Of a stretch of DNA of 7,850 nt, positions 1 to 6,577 are shown in pieces. The stretch is from Candidatus Parcubacteria bacterium (lineage in GTDB: Bacteria > Patescibacteriota > Minisyncoccia > Phycocordibacterales > Phycocordibacteraceae): the NCBI GenBank assembly GCA_027310925.1, contig DAICZX010000015.1, positions 1 through 7,850 of the forward strand. The letters are read 5' to 3'. Every line of letters begins with the position of its first letter. Position 1 is the stretch's first letter. A program made the translations under genes and the position numbers. Under the pieces are notes generated by a model that worked only from the letters and a program-made list of their open reading frames with translations, was not told where the DNA came from and made no database searches.

Positions 1-2
1 AC

Positions 3-932
3 AACGCACTGTTTAATATCGACGACAGTGGAACACTCATCGCGTTTGGTGCCGCCATTCAGAATGCCGAGCTTGAAGCGAAAATGTCAGGATTTACTCC
101 TGAGATACACTACGGTGGCGAGGACATGCTTACCGCGGCACTCGTTTTACAAAAGGGCGGCGAGCTCTCAGGGATAGAAAGAAGTCTGCAAAAGGCGATC
201 CCGCTCCGACACTCGAACCGCAAGGCATACAAGAAAGTACCGATAACCACTGATGACCGACAGGCTTTACTTGATGCGGCAGGGAAGGCAGAAGGCATAT
301 TCCTCATATTTATTGAAGCTGTCGAGTCGATGGCTCGCATATCGCGCGCACTGACGACCATGGAAGAAATAGCTCTTAAAAACAAACCGCTCCACAAACT
401 TTTTTTCGAAAGTATCCTTTGGTCAAGGGAGCGTAATAATGAAGGAGAGCCCGGTCTCTATATAAAAACCCTTGAACTACCACCACCACCACAACTTCTT
501 TTCAAGGCATTACGGCATTGGCCTGTGGCGAACTTTCTCGCACAAATCGGTTTCCCGCGCATGATTGCTGAAATGAATGCGAAACAGAATGCGAGCGCTT
601 CTGCTTTCGGAGTAATTACCATCGATCAATTTGATCGCGCGAAATATATTGAAGCAGGACGATTGCTCGAGAGGGTCTGGCTCGCTGCCGCCGCGCGTGG
701 CATGTCATTCCAAATAGTAACCGGCATATTGTTTCTCGCGCGTACCTTAGAACATGACTCCTCCGTACCTTTTTCCATCGTAGAACGTGCGTCAGTAAGA
801 GAAGCATATTCTCAAATCCATGAAAATCTGAAAGGCTCGGGCGAGCCACTCCTCATATTTCGTGTTGGCTATGGTGCAACGCCAAGCGCGGTGTCTTTCC
901 GTCGGGTGCCTATTATCGTCAACGCGCCCTAA
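3..932 (+). CDS. Nitroreductase-like flavoprotein (Acg-type), 5' end outside window
   Basis: The reading frame is open from base 3, so the gene begins upstream of the window; the first internal ATG is at 84, but the residues before it (NALFNIDD..., FGAAIQNAELEA) fit the family, so 84 is probably not the start. Family features seen: RHSNRKAYKKVP, a basic stretch of the kind nitroreductases use to bind FMN phosphate; a late segment AGRLLERVWLAAAARGMSFQ, typical of the second half of the nitroreductase fold; and a C-terminal FRVGYGATPSAVSFRR close to the usual RVGY...P..S.RR ending. The spacing and the long middle insert resemble Acg-type FMN-binding proteins rather than short NfsB-type enzymes. 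A role in NAD(P)H- or FMN-dependent redox chemistry is inferred from family; the substrate is unknown. It ends 5 bases before the histidine kinase start, so the two are probably co-transcribed. Confidence 0.72.
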   Translation, partial: NALFNIDDSGTLIAFGAAIQNAELEAKMSGFTPEIHYGGEDMLTAALVLQKGGELSGIERSLQKAIPLRHSNRKAYKKVPITTDDRQALLDAAGKAEGIFLIFIEAVESMARISRALTTMEEIALKNKPLHKLFFESILWSRERNNEGEPGLYIKTLELPPPPQLLFKALRHWPVANFLAQIGFPRMIAEMNAKQNASASAFGVITIDQFDRAKYIEAGRLLERVWLAAAARGMSFQIVTGILFLARTLEHDSSVPFSIVERASVREAYSQIHENLKGSGEPLLIFRVGYGATPSAVSFRRVPIIVNAP

Positions 933-937
933 CTACT

Positions 938-2515
938 ATGAACACATTTCTAAATCTTGACCTGTTATCCGTTGGCATTGCAGTCGCGGGTATTGGTTTG
1001 CTTGGTTTTGTTATTCTTTTTAATAACACTCACTCGATGACAAATCGAGCTTTTTTTTATTTCGCGATAATCACTGTTTGCTGGAGCGTCATCAATTACT
1101 CTTATTATCAGTTACCAGCAGGCAATACCGCGCTATGGCTTCTTCGGGGAGTTATGTTTTTTGCTACATGGCATGCCTTCACTTTTTTTCACTTAGCGTC
1201 GACCTTTCCAGACGATACCCATCACCAATCCCGATGGCACACCTATCTGCTTATCCCACTCACAGGTATCGTTTCGATACTCACGCTTACACCGTATGTT
1301 TTTGAACGGATAAACGAAATTGGCTCTGGCGGAGCAATCGGTGGAGTACAAAATGGTTCCGCAATTGTTCTCTTTGGCATATTAGTATTTTTTCTCATTA
1401 TCTCGGGCATTTGGAAGCTAGTCAGTAAGACCATACGGGCACCAAAAAAAGAGCGCCTCCCGTATTCTCAGATGCTTTTTGGGATGATCGTGACATTCAT
1501 ATTACTCCTCACATTCAATTTCTTCATTCCAGCAGTATTCAATAATCCTCGATTCATACCACTCGGAGCACTCTTTATCCTCCCGTTCGCGATAATGACA
1601 TCCTATGCCATCTATAGACACCACCTCTTCAATCTGAAAGTTGCAACTACTGCCTTCCTCGGATTCATGGTGACAGTTTTCACTTTTATAAATGTTCTTT
1701 ACTCAACAAATGCAAGTGCGATTGTCGTCAATATCACTGCATTTTTTATTGTGTTACTTGGAAGCATAAAAATAGTTCAGGATACTCTCAATCTTGAGAA
1801 ACTCGCCTGGGAACTATCGGAAACCAACGCGCGGCAAGAAGAGCTCATCCACTTCATCGGACACGAGGTGAAGGGGTCGCTGACTAAAGACATGGGCGCA
1901 TTCGCAGCGCTTGCCGAGGGTGACCTTGGCCAGCTCTCGGACGGGATGAAATCGTTTGCCGAGCGTGCGCTTAGCGAGGCGCGTCAGGCGGTCGACTCTG
2001 TGTCGAATATCCTCACCGCATCGAATTTGAAGAAGGGGACGATGGCGCACGCGAAGGATCTCTTCGATCTTAAAGCCCTCGCGGCAGAAGTGGTCGATAA
2101 GGCGAATCTCGCGGCAGGAAATAAAGGACTCCTGCTTTCCTTCACCACTGATGACGCATCGTATCAGATGACTGGGGACAAGGCGCAGATGGGCGATCAT
2201 GTACTACGCAACCTGATAGACAATGCGGTTAATTACACCCCCTCGGGCTCTATTAATGTCTCGCTCAAAAAAGAAAATGGAAAAATTATCTTCAGAGTGA
2301 AGGATACTGGTGTCGGCATCACAGAAGAGGACAAGAAGCGACTCTTCACCGAAGGTGGTCATGGGAAGGATTCGCAGACGATCAACATCCACTCTACTGG
2401 CTATGGTCTCTATATCGCGAGGCAAATTATTGAGGCTCATGGGGGTACCATCCATGCCGAGAGCGAAGGGGCGGGGAGTGGCGCAACCTTCGTTATCGAA
2501 CTTCCGTCTTCATAA
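938..2515 (+). CDS. Membrane-bound sensor histidine kinase
   Basis: A 525-residue protein with about nine hydrophobic segments (roughly residues 10-30, 37-57, 65-88, 101-122, 140-160, 177-200, 207-226, 235-256, 260-280). The first seven resemble the 7TM sensor module found at the start of some histidine kinases. A short linker follows, then a HisKA-type dimerisation domain (about 303-362) with phospho-acceptor His309 in HEVKGSLTK, and an HATPase_c domain (about 405-523). ATP-site motifs are visible: N-box NLIDNAVNYTP (425-435), G1 box DTGVG (456-460) and G2 box GYGLYIA (488-494). It would autophosphorylate and pass phosphate to a response regulator, but none is encoded in this window. No clear ribosome-binding site precedes the ATG; with the upstream stop only 5 bases away, translational coupling is likely. 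The membrane half looks AT-richer than the kinase half. Confidence 0.9.
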   Translation: MNTFLNLDLLSVGIAVAGIGLLGFVILFNNTHSMTNRAFFYFAIITVCWSVINYSYYQLPAGNTALWLLRGVMFFATWHAFTFFHLASTFPDDTHHQSRWHTYLLIPLTGIVSILTLTPYVFERINEIGSGGAIGGVQNGSAIVLFGILVFFLIISGIWKLVSKTIRAPKKERLPYSQMLFGMIVTFILLLTFNFFIPAVFNNPRFIPLGALFILPFAIMTSYAIYRHHLFNLKVATTAFLGFMVTVFTFINVLYSTNASAIVVNITAFFIVLLGSIKIVQDTLNLEKLAWELSETNARQEELIHFIGHEVKGSLTKDMGAFAALAEGDLGQLSDGMKSFAERALSEARQAVDSVSNILTASNLKKGTMAHAKDLFDLKALAAEVVDKANLAAGNKGLLLSFTTDDASYQMTGDKAQMGDHVLRNLIDNAVNYTPSGSINVSLKKENGKIIFRVKDTGVGITEEDKKRLFTEGGHGKDSQTINIHSTGYGLYIARQIIEAHGGTIHAESEGAGSGATFVIELPSS

Positions 2516-2625
2516 AGATAGTTAACGTCTCCATCTGCGAGCGGGTGATTACGTGTGCCTAAGGAAGCGTAAACATAAATCTCAAGATTTTGGCGTGTCG
2601 AAACAGAGTGATAGGATAAATTTCT

Positions 2626-4410
2626 ATGCCTACAAAAGAGAAAGGTCCTGCACGGGTATGGCCCGTGCTTCGCGCATACGGTACAGCGGCATTTCGATAT
2701 CCGCGGCTTTTGATAGTGGCGATCTGCGCGGCAATTCTCATTGAAACGGCGGGGGTCGTCGCGCCGCTCTACCTACGCCAATTCATTGATCTCCTTTCAG
2801 CGAACATACCGACCCCGGGAATCGTGAGTGCCATCTTCACGGTGCTTGTATTTTTTACTGCGATAAATATGGTGGGATGGCTTGGACAGCGGGTACGTTT
2901 ATGGTCACTAAATCGACTGGAGTCTCAGACGATGGTCGATCTCTATCAGAATGCGTTTGATTATCTGCTGGGGCATTCGCACGAATTTTTCATTTCGAAT
3001 TTCACGGGAACGCTTACGCGGCGTGTAACACGTTACGCGCGCTCGTTCGAGCAAGTGATGGACAACTTATTCTTCAATTTCTTTCCCGCTTTTATATTTG
3101 CTGTTGGCATTATCACGGTGCTCTCATTACGAAGCGCGTTACTCGGCATCGGGCTTTTCGCATGGACGGTAATTTTTGTATACATTCAATTCAGGATGAC
3201 GCTCAAGCGGCAAGCATTACGGGCTGCGCGCACTGCAGAAGATAGTAAGGTAACTGGTTTCTTGTCTGATGCCGTACTCAATCACTCAACGATTACGGCA
3301 TTTGCCGCTGGACGATATGAGGGGTCACAATTCGCCGAGCGTATCAAGCAGTGGTATCTTGCGACGCGGCGTGCATGGGACGCTGATTTGTGGATTTTCG
3401 GCATACAGGGAATTCTCGCTGTTGGAATAGAATTTGCCTTGCTCGCCGGTGCAGTGTTGCTTTGGCAGCGTGGATTGGTAACAGTGGGCGACTTTGTGCT
3501 TATCCAGATTTATATCCTGGGCCTCATAAACCGTATTTGGAGTATTGGGACGAACATGCGCCAGCTCTATGACGCTTTTGCCGATGCAACCGAGATGATT
3601 GATATCCTGGAACTACCGCATGAGATACAGGACATACCGAACGCGGTACCGCTGCAAGCAAGTGAGGGTACGATTACGTTTGATCACGTTCGTTTCGGGT
3701 ATCACGACAACCATTCTGTACTCCAAGACTTCAGTCTCGCCATACGGTCACGCGAGAAGGTTGCTCTCGTAGGTTCCTCGGGTGCGGGGAAGTCGACTAT
3801 CGCAAAACTCCTCTTACGTCTTTACGAAATTAAGGGTGGCACGCTCAGTATTGATGGGCAGGATATCTCACGCGTGACACAAGAAAGTTTGCGTTTTTCA
3901 ATAGCATTTGTTCCACAAGAACCGCTTCTTTTTCACCGCTCGCTTATGGATAATATTCGTTATGGTCGGCAAGGCGCTACTGACGAGGAAGTTATCGAGG
4001 CCGCAAAGCAAGCACATTGCTATGAGTTCATTAACCGTTATCCAGAAGGGTTTGCAACGATGGTTGGTGAGCGTGGTGTTAAGCTCTCTGGAGGCGAGCG
4101 CCAAAGAGTCGCTATTGCGCGTGCCATTCTGAAAAATGCACAGATACTCGTCCTGGACGAAGCGACTTCGAGCCTTGATTCGGAATCAGAACGATTTATT
4201 CAGGACGCGCTTCTGCGGCTGATGGAAGGGAAGACAGTCATCGCTATTGCACACCGACTCTCGACAGTGATGCACATGGATCGCATTGTTGTGATGGAGG
4301 GTGGCACAGCCCTTCTCTCGGGAACGCATAGTGAACTTCTTGCACACGAGAGTAACCTTTACAAAAAACTCTGGGAGATTCAGGCAGGGGGATTTATTCG
4401 TGGAGATTAA
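2626..4410 (+). CDS. ABC exporter half-transporter (fused permease and ATPase, MsbA/MdlB-like)
   Basis: 594 residues, the normal length of a type I exporter half-transporter that works as a homo- or heterodimer in the cytoplasmic membrane. The permease half (about 1-330) has six hydrophobic segments near 28-50, 66-88, 148-166, 170-188, 257-280 and 285-303. The nucleotide-binding half is complete: A-loop Tyr359, Walker A GSSGAGKS (383-390), Q-loop Gln431 in VPQEP, signature LSGGE (487-491), Walker B ILVLDE (507-512), D-loop SSLD (515-518) and switch His543 in IAHRLSTV. The substrate cannot be told from sequence; lipid, peptide or drug export are all possible. The ATG at 2626 has AGGA at 2613-2616 with 9 bases spacing. 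A weak TTGGCG-16-TAGGAT promoter candidate (2590-2617) overlaps that site, so a very short leader is also possible. The 110-base gap separates it from the kinase gene. Confidence 0.93.
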   Translation: MPTKEKGPARVWPVLRAYGTAAFRYPRLLIVAICAAILIETAGVVAPLYLRQFIDLLSANIPTPGIVSAIFTVLVFFTAINMVGWLGQRVRLWSLNRLESQTMVDLYQNAFDYLLGHSHEFFISNFTGTLTRRVTRYARSFEQVMDNLFFNFFPAFIFAVGIITVLSLRSALLGIGLFAWTVIFVYIQFRMTLKRQALRAARTAEDSKVTGFLSDAVLNHSTITAFAAGRYEGSQFAERIKQWYLATRRAWDADLWIFGIQGILAVGIEFALLAGAVLLWQRGLVTVGDFVLIQIYILGLINRIWSIGTNMRQLYDAFADATEMIDILELPHEIQDIPNAVPLQASEGTITFDHVRFGYHDNHSVLQDFSLAIRSREKVALVGSSGAGKSTIAKLLLRLYEIKGGTLSIDGQDISRVTQESLRFSIAFVPQEPLLFHRSLMDNIRYGRQGATDEEVIEAAKQAHCYEFINRYPEGFATMVGERGVKLSGGERQRVAIARAILKNAQILVLDEATSSLDSESERFIQDALLRLMEGKTVIAIAHRLSTVMHMDRIVVMEGGTALLSGTHSELLAHESNLYKKLWEIQAGGFIRGD

Positions 4411-4414
4411 AATA

Positions 4415-4435
4415 ATCCTCGTCCAAATCGAGGAT
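4415..4435 (+). terminator. Hairpin just after the ABC exporter stop
   Basis: A perfect 7-bp inverted repeat, ATCCTCG (4415-4421) and CGAGGAT (4429-4435), with a 7-base loop begins 5 bases after the TAA at 4408-4410. The position suggests a transcript end or an mRNA-stabilising hairpin, but no run of T follows (the next bases are CATGCCCTTCTT), so a classical intrinsic terminator is not established. Confidence 0.4.
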
Positions 4436-4499
4436 CATGCCCTTCTTAATATGTATGAAGGTCGCACAAATGCACGCTTTTACCTTTTCCAAGGATCTG

Positions 4500-4536
4500 C
4501 GTAAAGAAAGTTTACGAAAATCGCAAGACGTATTAT
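4500..4536 (+). promoter_or_regulatory. Possible tRNA promoter region with inverted repeat
   Basis: TATTAT at 4531-4536 is a reasonable -10 element 34 bases before the tRNA. Upstream lies a perfect 6-bp inverted repeat CGTAAA-GAAAG-TTTACG (4500-4516). No good -35 box sits at the right distance (TTTACG is only 14 bases away). The call rests mainly on position in front of the tRNA. The rest of the 4411-4569 interval shows no gene. Confidence 0.25.
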
Positions 4537-4569
4537 GGTGTGGAGAGGTAGTTACGTTATTCAGTATTT

Positions 4570-4643
4570 GCCGGCGTAGCTCAGTTGGTTAGAGCACAGC
4601 ATTCATAAAGCTGAGGTCGCAGGTTCGATTCCTGCCGCCGGCA
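4570..4643 (+). tRNA. tRNA-Met (anticodon CAT), elongator type
   Basis: All cloverleaf parts can be drawn. The acceptor stem GCCGGCG (4570-4576) pairs with CGCCGGC (4636-4642). The D-arm is GCTC...GAGC (4579-4595). The anticodon loop TTCATAA carries CAT at 4604-4606. The T-arm is GCAGG-TTCGATT-CCTGC (4619-4635), and the discriminator is A4643. The first pair G1-C72 is intact and the anticodon stem lacks the three G-C pairs of initiator tRNA, so this is elongator Met; a lysidine-modified Ile(CAU) tRNA cannot be fully excluded. The anticodon stem has one A-A mismatch at its loop end (A4601/A4609). CCA is not encoded; the sequence continues CAGCAG, so CCA addition is needed. Confidence 0.95.
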
Positions 4644-4756
4644 CAGCAGTCAGCACCAGTGTTTTAGACCGTTTGACTCTAGAAGCTAGGCTATTTTGGT
4701 TCGGTACCTTTCGGGGTGTTTGCCGCAAAGACGCGATTAGGGTCGCTCTTTTTGCA

Positions 4757-5680
4757 TTATCTCTCAGGATGTTCCTGCCTGATTACAGATTGGATTTCGT
4801 GAGTGTTTCCGTGAGAAATAAGACCAAGATACGAAGTCACGCTTTCTGGTGTCGGAGTCCCCGAAAGATTTCTAAACATTCTTTTTCGTGTCGAAGTTCG
4901 CAGCACTCGGTGATGAGGAAAATGCACCCAGCCAAGAAAATCGACACCGGACGCGAGTGTCTTGATGAACAGCTTGCCTGGATGGAGAGTAAGATTAAGT
5001 TCGCTCTCTAGGAAATGAGCGATGGGCGAGATACTCATTTCAAGCTGCTTCCTGTTATCGCTCATAACTACGAAGTCATCGGCATAGCGGATATAGCGCC
5101 ACGCATGGAGTTCTCGCTTCATGAATTGATCGAATTCATTCATGTACACATTCACAAGAAGCTGGCTCGTGAGGTTACCAAGCGGCAAACCGACACCACA
5201 TCTTTTCTCAATTGAGAAACTGTTTATGATCTGGTCGAGTAGCCACAAAATATGTTCATCTGCAATATGTCTCGTCAAAATATTTCTCAGTATCGCATGA
5301 TCGATACTCGCGAAGAATTTTCGTATATCGCCCTTGAGTACCCAGCATGTCCTCGTATTATTTCGGGAGACTTCTCGGCCGTATTCACGAAAGCGGTTCA
5401 TGGCGCGATGCGTTCCCTTATCTCGCCTACATGAATACGAGTCATGGATGAAAAAAGTATCAAAATGTGGGTAGAGTACTCGGTAAATCGCGTGATGCAC
5501 CAATCGATCCCGCACGCTCGCTTTATGAATGTCGCGAGGCTTCGGATCGTTTATCTTGAATGACTCGTAGCCACCATGCTTATAGGTACTCTCCTTGAGT
5601 TCTCTGTGCAGTTCGAAAATATGATCAAGAAAATGGAGCGCGAATTCTGCGACATCTTTGCGCCTACGCTTGCCCCGCAA
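4757..5680 (-). CDS. Diversity-generating retroelement reverse transcriptase
   Basis: Copies the template repeat RNA into mutagenised cDNA that replaces the variable repeat. Residues are numbered from the TTG at 5680. KPRDIHKASVRDRLVHHA (47-64) is the N-terminal palm region of DGR reverse transcriptases. LKGDIRKFFASID (115-127) holds the first catalytic Asp118. GLPLGNLTSQ (164-173) is the DGR form of motif 4, unlike the QG version of group II introns and retrons. YIRYADDF (196-203) holds the YADD catalytic pair Asp201-Asp202. VDFLGW (246-251) and SYLGLISHG (283-291) form the usual C-terminal part. There is no maturase or endonuclease domain. The 307-residue frame is shorter than typical full-length DGR enzymes because its N-terminus is cut: in-frame TAG codons lie at 5692-5690 and 5713-5711. 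Residues coded before TTG (QEF) still fit the family, so TTG at 5680 is only the first possible start in this frame, with AGGAG placed rather close at 4 bases. The catalytic core looks intact. Confidence 0.93.
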   Translation of the reverse strand: MRGKRRRKDVAEFALHFLDHIFELHRELKESTYKHGGYESFKINDPKPRDIHKASVRDRLVHHAIYRVLYPHFDTFFIHDSYSCRRDKGTHRAMNRFREYGREVSRNNTRTCWVLKGDIRKFFASIDHAILRNILTRHIADEHILWLLDQIINSFSIEKRCGVGLPLGNLTSQLLVNVYMNEFDQFMKRELHAWRYIRYADDFVVMSDNRKQLEMSISPIAHFLESELNLTLHPGKLFIKTLASGVDFLGWVHFPHHRVLRTSTRKRMFRNLSGTPTPESVTSYLGLISHGNTHEIQSVIRQEHPER

Positions 5681-5759
5681 GAACTCCTGCTATGAAGCCA
5701 GAAGATTTTCTACTGATATAATATCTTCATAAGAAACATGGAACGTCTTTCTACCCACC
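5681..5759 (-). pseudogene. Out-of-frame N-terminal part of the DGR reverse transcriptase
   Basis: In another minus-strand frame, from a GTG at 5759, one reads GRKTFHVSYEDIISVENLL down to 5700. This looks like the start of CPR-type DGR reverse transcriptases, in which ENLL is followed by an AW.EF.RGK segment. The main RT frame supplies QEFLRGKRRRKDV right after. The two halves meet in the right order with the right spacing but one base out of phase. A single-base indel between about 5690 and 5700 would join them; depending on where it falls, the TAG at 5692-5690 would also need to be a sense codon. It could be a true frameshift mutation, a sequencing error or, less likely, recoding. The similarity is judged from memory of the family. 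Confidence 0.55.
5715..5723 (+). promoter_or_regulatory. Extended -10 promoter candidate for the Avd gene
   Basis: TGATATAAT is a perfect extended -10 element (TG-N-TATAAT). It would start transcription near 5730, upstream of the Avd frame and 9 bases before an ATG at 5739 that is out of phase with Avd. No convincing -35 box is present (AAGCCA at 5695-5700), which extended -10 promoters can do without. The site lies inside the displaced RT N-terminal region on the other strand, so the two divergent genes overlap here. Confidence 0.45.
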
Positions 5760-5838
5760 CCGCGCGAACTTCAGCAACGCTTCGATTCTTGAGCGTTTCA
5801 AAGAGGGATATCTGCTCTGGATTCGCGTTACCGAGCAT

Positions 5839-6135
5839 ATGGCACGTGGACAACGATACACCATCGGACAACGTATCGAGCACAAATTCCTTGATCTGTT
5901 GGAGCTGACATATCTCGCGTATTATACCGAGCGGCAGAAGAAAGTAGAAAGAATAGTCGAGTGCGTGTTCACCCTCGACACGCTGAAGTATCTTCTGTAT
6001 GTAGCGTGGGAGGGCAAGCTCATGTCGAATACTCATTACGCGGAAGTCGCACAGAAGCTCGATGAATCTGGCAAGATGTTCGGCGGCTGGCAGAAGAGCC
6101 TCGCCAATCCAGAGAAGAAAAACCGCACCCTCTAA
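5839..6135 (+). CDS. avd: Avd-like four-helix-bundle accessory protein of the DGR
   Basis: Avd proteins are small basic helical bundles that bind the DGR reverse transcriptase and template RNA and are needed for cDNA synthesis. From ATG 5839 the protein has 98 residues. RYTIGQRIEHKFLDLLEL (6-23) matches the R[YF].LG.RI...LL family pattern. Residues 44-58 (FTLDTLKYLLYVAWE) match the L..LR.LLR.A. helix, and LDESGKMFGGWQKS (74-87) matches the diagnostic L.EIG+MLGGW.KS end. The frame continues upstream without a stop to 5734, and ILERFKEGYLLWIRVTEH (5785-5838) is a good first Avd helix, so the true protein probably starts before 5839. Yet that stretch has no ATG, GTG or TTG in frame. A start at ATT 5785, or a one-base indel linking it to ATG 5739, are possible. 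It lies between RT and TR but on the opposite strand to both, and ends 25 bases from the TR. Confidence 0.82.
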   Translation: MARGQRYTIGQRIEHKFLDLLELTYLAYYTERQKKVERIVECVFTLDTLKYLLYVAWEGKLMSNTHYAEVAQKLDESGKMFGGWQKSLANPEKKNRTL

Positions 6136-6145
6136 TAAGGCGCGG
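6118..6145 (-). terminator. Intrinsic terminator just after the template repeat
   Basis: On the minus strand CCGCGCC (6145-6139) pairs with GGTGCGG (6129-6123) as a 7-bp GC-rich stem with one G-U wobble and a 9-base loop, followed directly by TTTTT (6122-6118). The wobble becomes an A-C mismatch in + strand RNA and no T run follows there, so the signal is directional. It starts 16 bases after the end of the TR and overlaps the last codons of the Avd gene. It would separate the template RNA from the RT gene. Confidence 0.65.
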
Positions 6146-6160
6146 GAAAGAAACGATTTT

Positions 6161-6290
6161 CGGAGACGGAAGACGAACCGATTGTCGGAATTCCACCTAT
6201 TGTCGGGCTTGGCATTGTTCGCGTTGAGCTTCAGCTCGCCACCGTCCTCATTCAGGTTGAACACATTCGGGTTGCCATCACGGTCTGCTA
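6161..6290 (-). repeat. DGR template repeat (TR)
   Basis: Aligns without gaps to the VR at 6606-6735 (constant offset 445): 110 of 130 positions are identical by hand count. Read on the minus strand in the VR frame it codes IADRDGNPNVFNLNEDGGEL..., rich in AAC/AAT codons: ten AAY and two AAG, all of which differ in the VR. Of 34 adenines, 16 are substituted (9 A to G, 4 A to C, 3 counted as A to T or second-position changes within AAC/AAT codons); of 96 other bases only 4 differ (G to T, G to A and two T to C). The 3' end of the TR (6178-6161) has no adenine. The TR is not part of the target gene; the frame across it belongs to no credible protein. Confidence 0.95.
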
Positions 6291-6433
6291 TGTGCGCGAC
6301 ACCATCTATGCCACTGCCCATGCAATCTCAAGATAGAGAAGACATCGGGCTGTATGTTTTGTGTGATCGAAAATCACCAGTACCGCGCACCAAATATATT
6401 TCTTTTTTGGACGTCATACGTACCCTCTGCGCG

Positions 6434-6497
6434 AAGCCGTAGCCGCACGCACTCTCAATACCTATGTGCCGGAAGGGTTTCGGAAAGCCGTAGCCGC
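6434..6497. repeat. 13-base direct repeat in the TR leader
   Basis: AAGCCGTAGCCGC occurs at 6434-6446 and again at 6485-6497, 51 bases apart, in the non-coding stretch between the target gene and the TR. On the minus strand each copy reads GCGGCTACGGCTT. Both lie inside the predicted template RNA leader, so they could be structural or protein-binding elements; they could also be remnants of a decayed coding repeat, since one frame reads GYGF twice. Function unknown. Confidence 0.6.
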
Positions 6498-6518
6498 CCG
6501 AATAACCAGACCAAGGAT

Positions 6519-6546
6519 AGTATAGAAAATTTGGCGCGAAAATCAA
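6519..6546 (-). promoter_or_regulatory. Candidate promoter of the template RNA
   Basis: On the minus strand TTGATT (6546-6541) and TATACT (6524-6519) are separated by 16 bases, a fair match to a housekeeping sigma-70 promoter, with 4 of 6 and 5 of 6 consensus positions. It lies in the 287-base gap between the target gene stop (6578) and the TR and points toward the TR. The expected start is near 6512. No strong terminator separates it from the target gene, so read-through transcripts are also possible. Confidence 0.5.
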
Positions 6547-6577
6547 AGAAACAAAGGATCAAAAACTCAAAGTATCC

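Larger units (their letters stand above)
6118..6512 (-). ncRNA. Predicted template-repeat RNA of the DGR
   Basis: A non-coding transcript is inferred from three parts on the same strand: a promoter at 6546-6519 with expected start near 6512, the 130-base template repeat at 6290-6161, and the hairpin with T run at 6145-6118. The predicted RNA is about 395 nt, with a leader of about 220 nt before the TR. The leader (6291-6512) has no convincing gene. It contains a 13-base direct repeat and a small GTGAT/ATCAC hairpin (6363-6377). Ends are predictions only. Confidence 0.5.

Noticed and set aside
4679..4689. CTAG-AAG-CTAG small hairpin after the tRNA as a terminator
   Set aside because: Only a 4-bp AT-containing stem; too weak, although TTTT follows a few bases later.
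4673..5434. Several + strand open frames of 60-112 codons
   Set aside because: They are antisense shadows of the reverse transcriptase gene and show no recognisable protein pattern.
4757..5680. Group II intron or retron as the source of the reverse transcriptase
   Set aside because: No maturase or endonuclease domain, motif 4 is of the DGR type, no intron ribozyme ends or msr/msd were seen, and a matching TR/VR pair is present.
5690..5713. TAG read as a sense codon (alternative genetic code) to rescue the RT N-terminus
   Set aside because: The target gene itself ends in TAG, and no other gene in the window has an in-frame TAG; a local indel is simpler.
5710..6321. 203-codon minus-strand open frame containing the TR (GSGIDGVAHIADRDG... 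then FLLWIGEALL...)
   Set aside because: Its first part is the non-coding TR, and the rest is antisense to the well-supported Avd gene; it also runs through the predicted terminator.
6328..6546. 72-codon minus-strand frame reading GYGF twice, starting with TTG
   Set aside because: No ribosome-binding site, low-complexity look, and it overlaps the predicted promoter and template RNA leader; explained better by the 13-base direct repeat.
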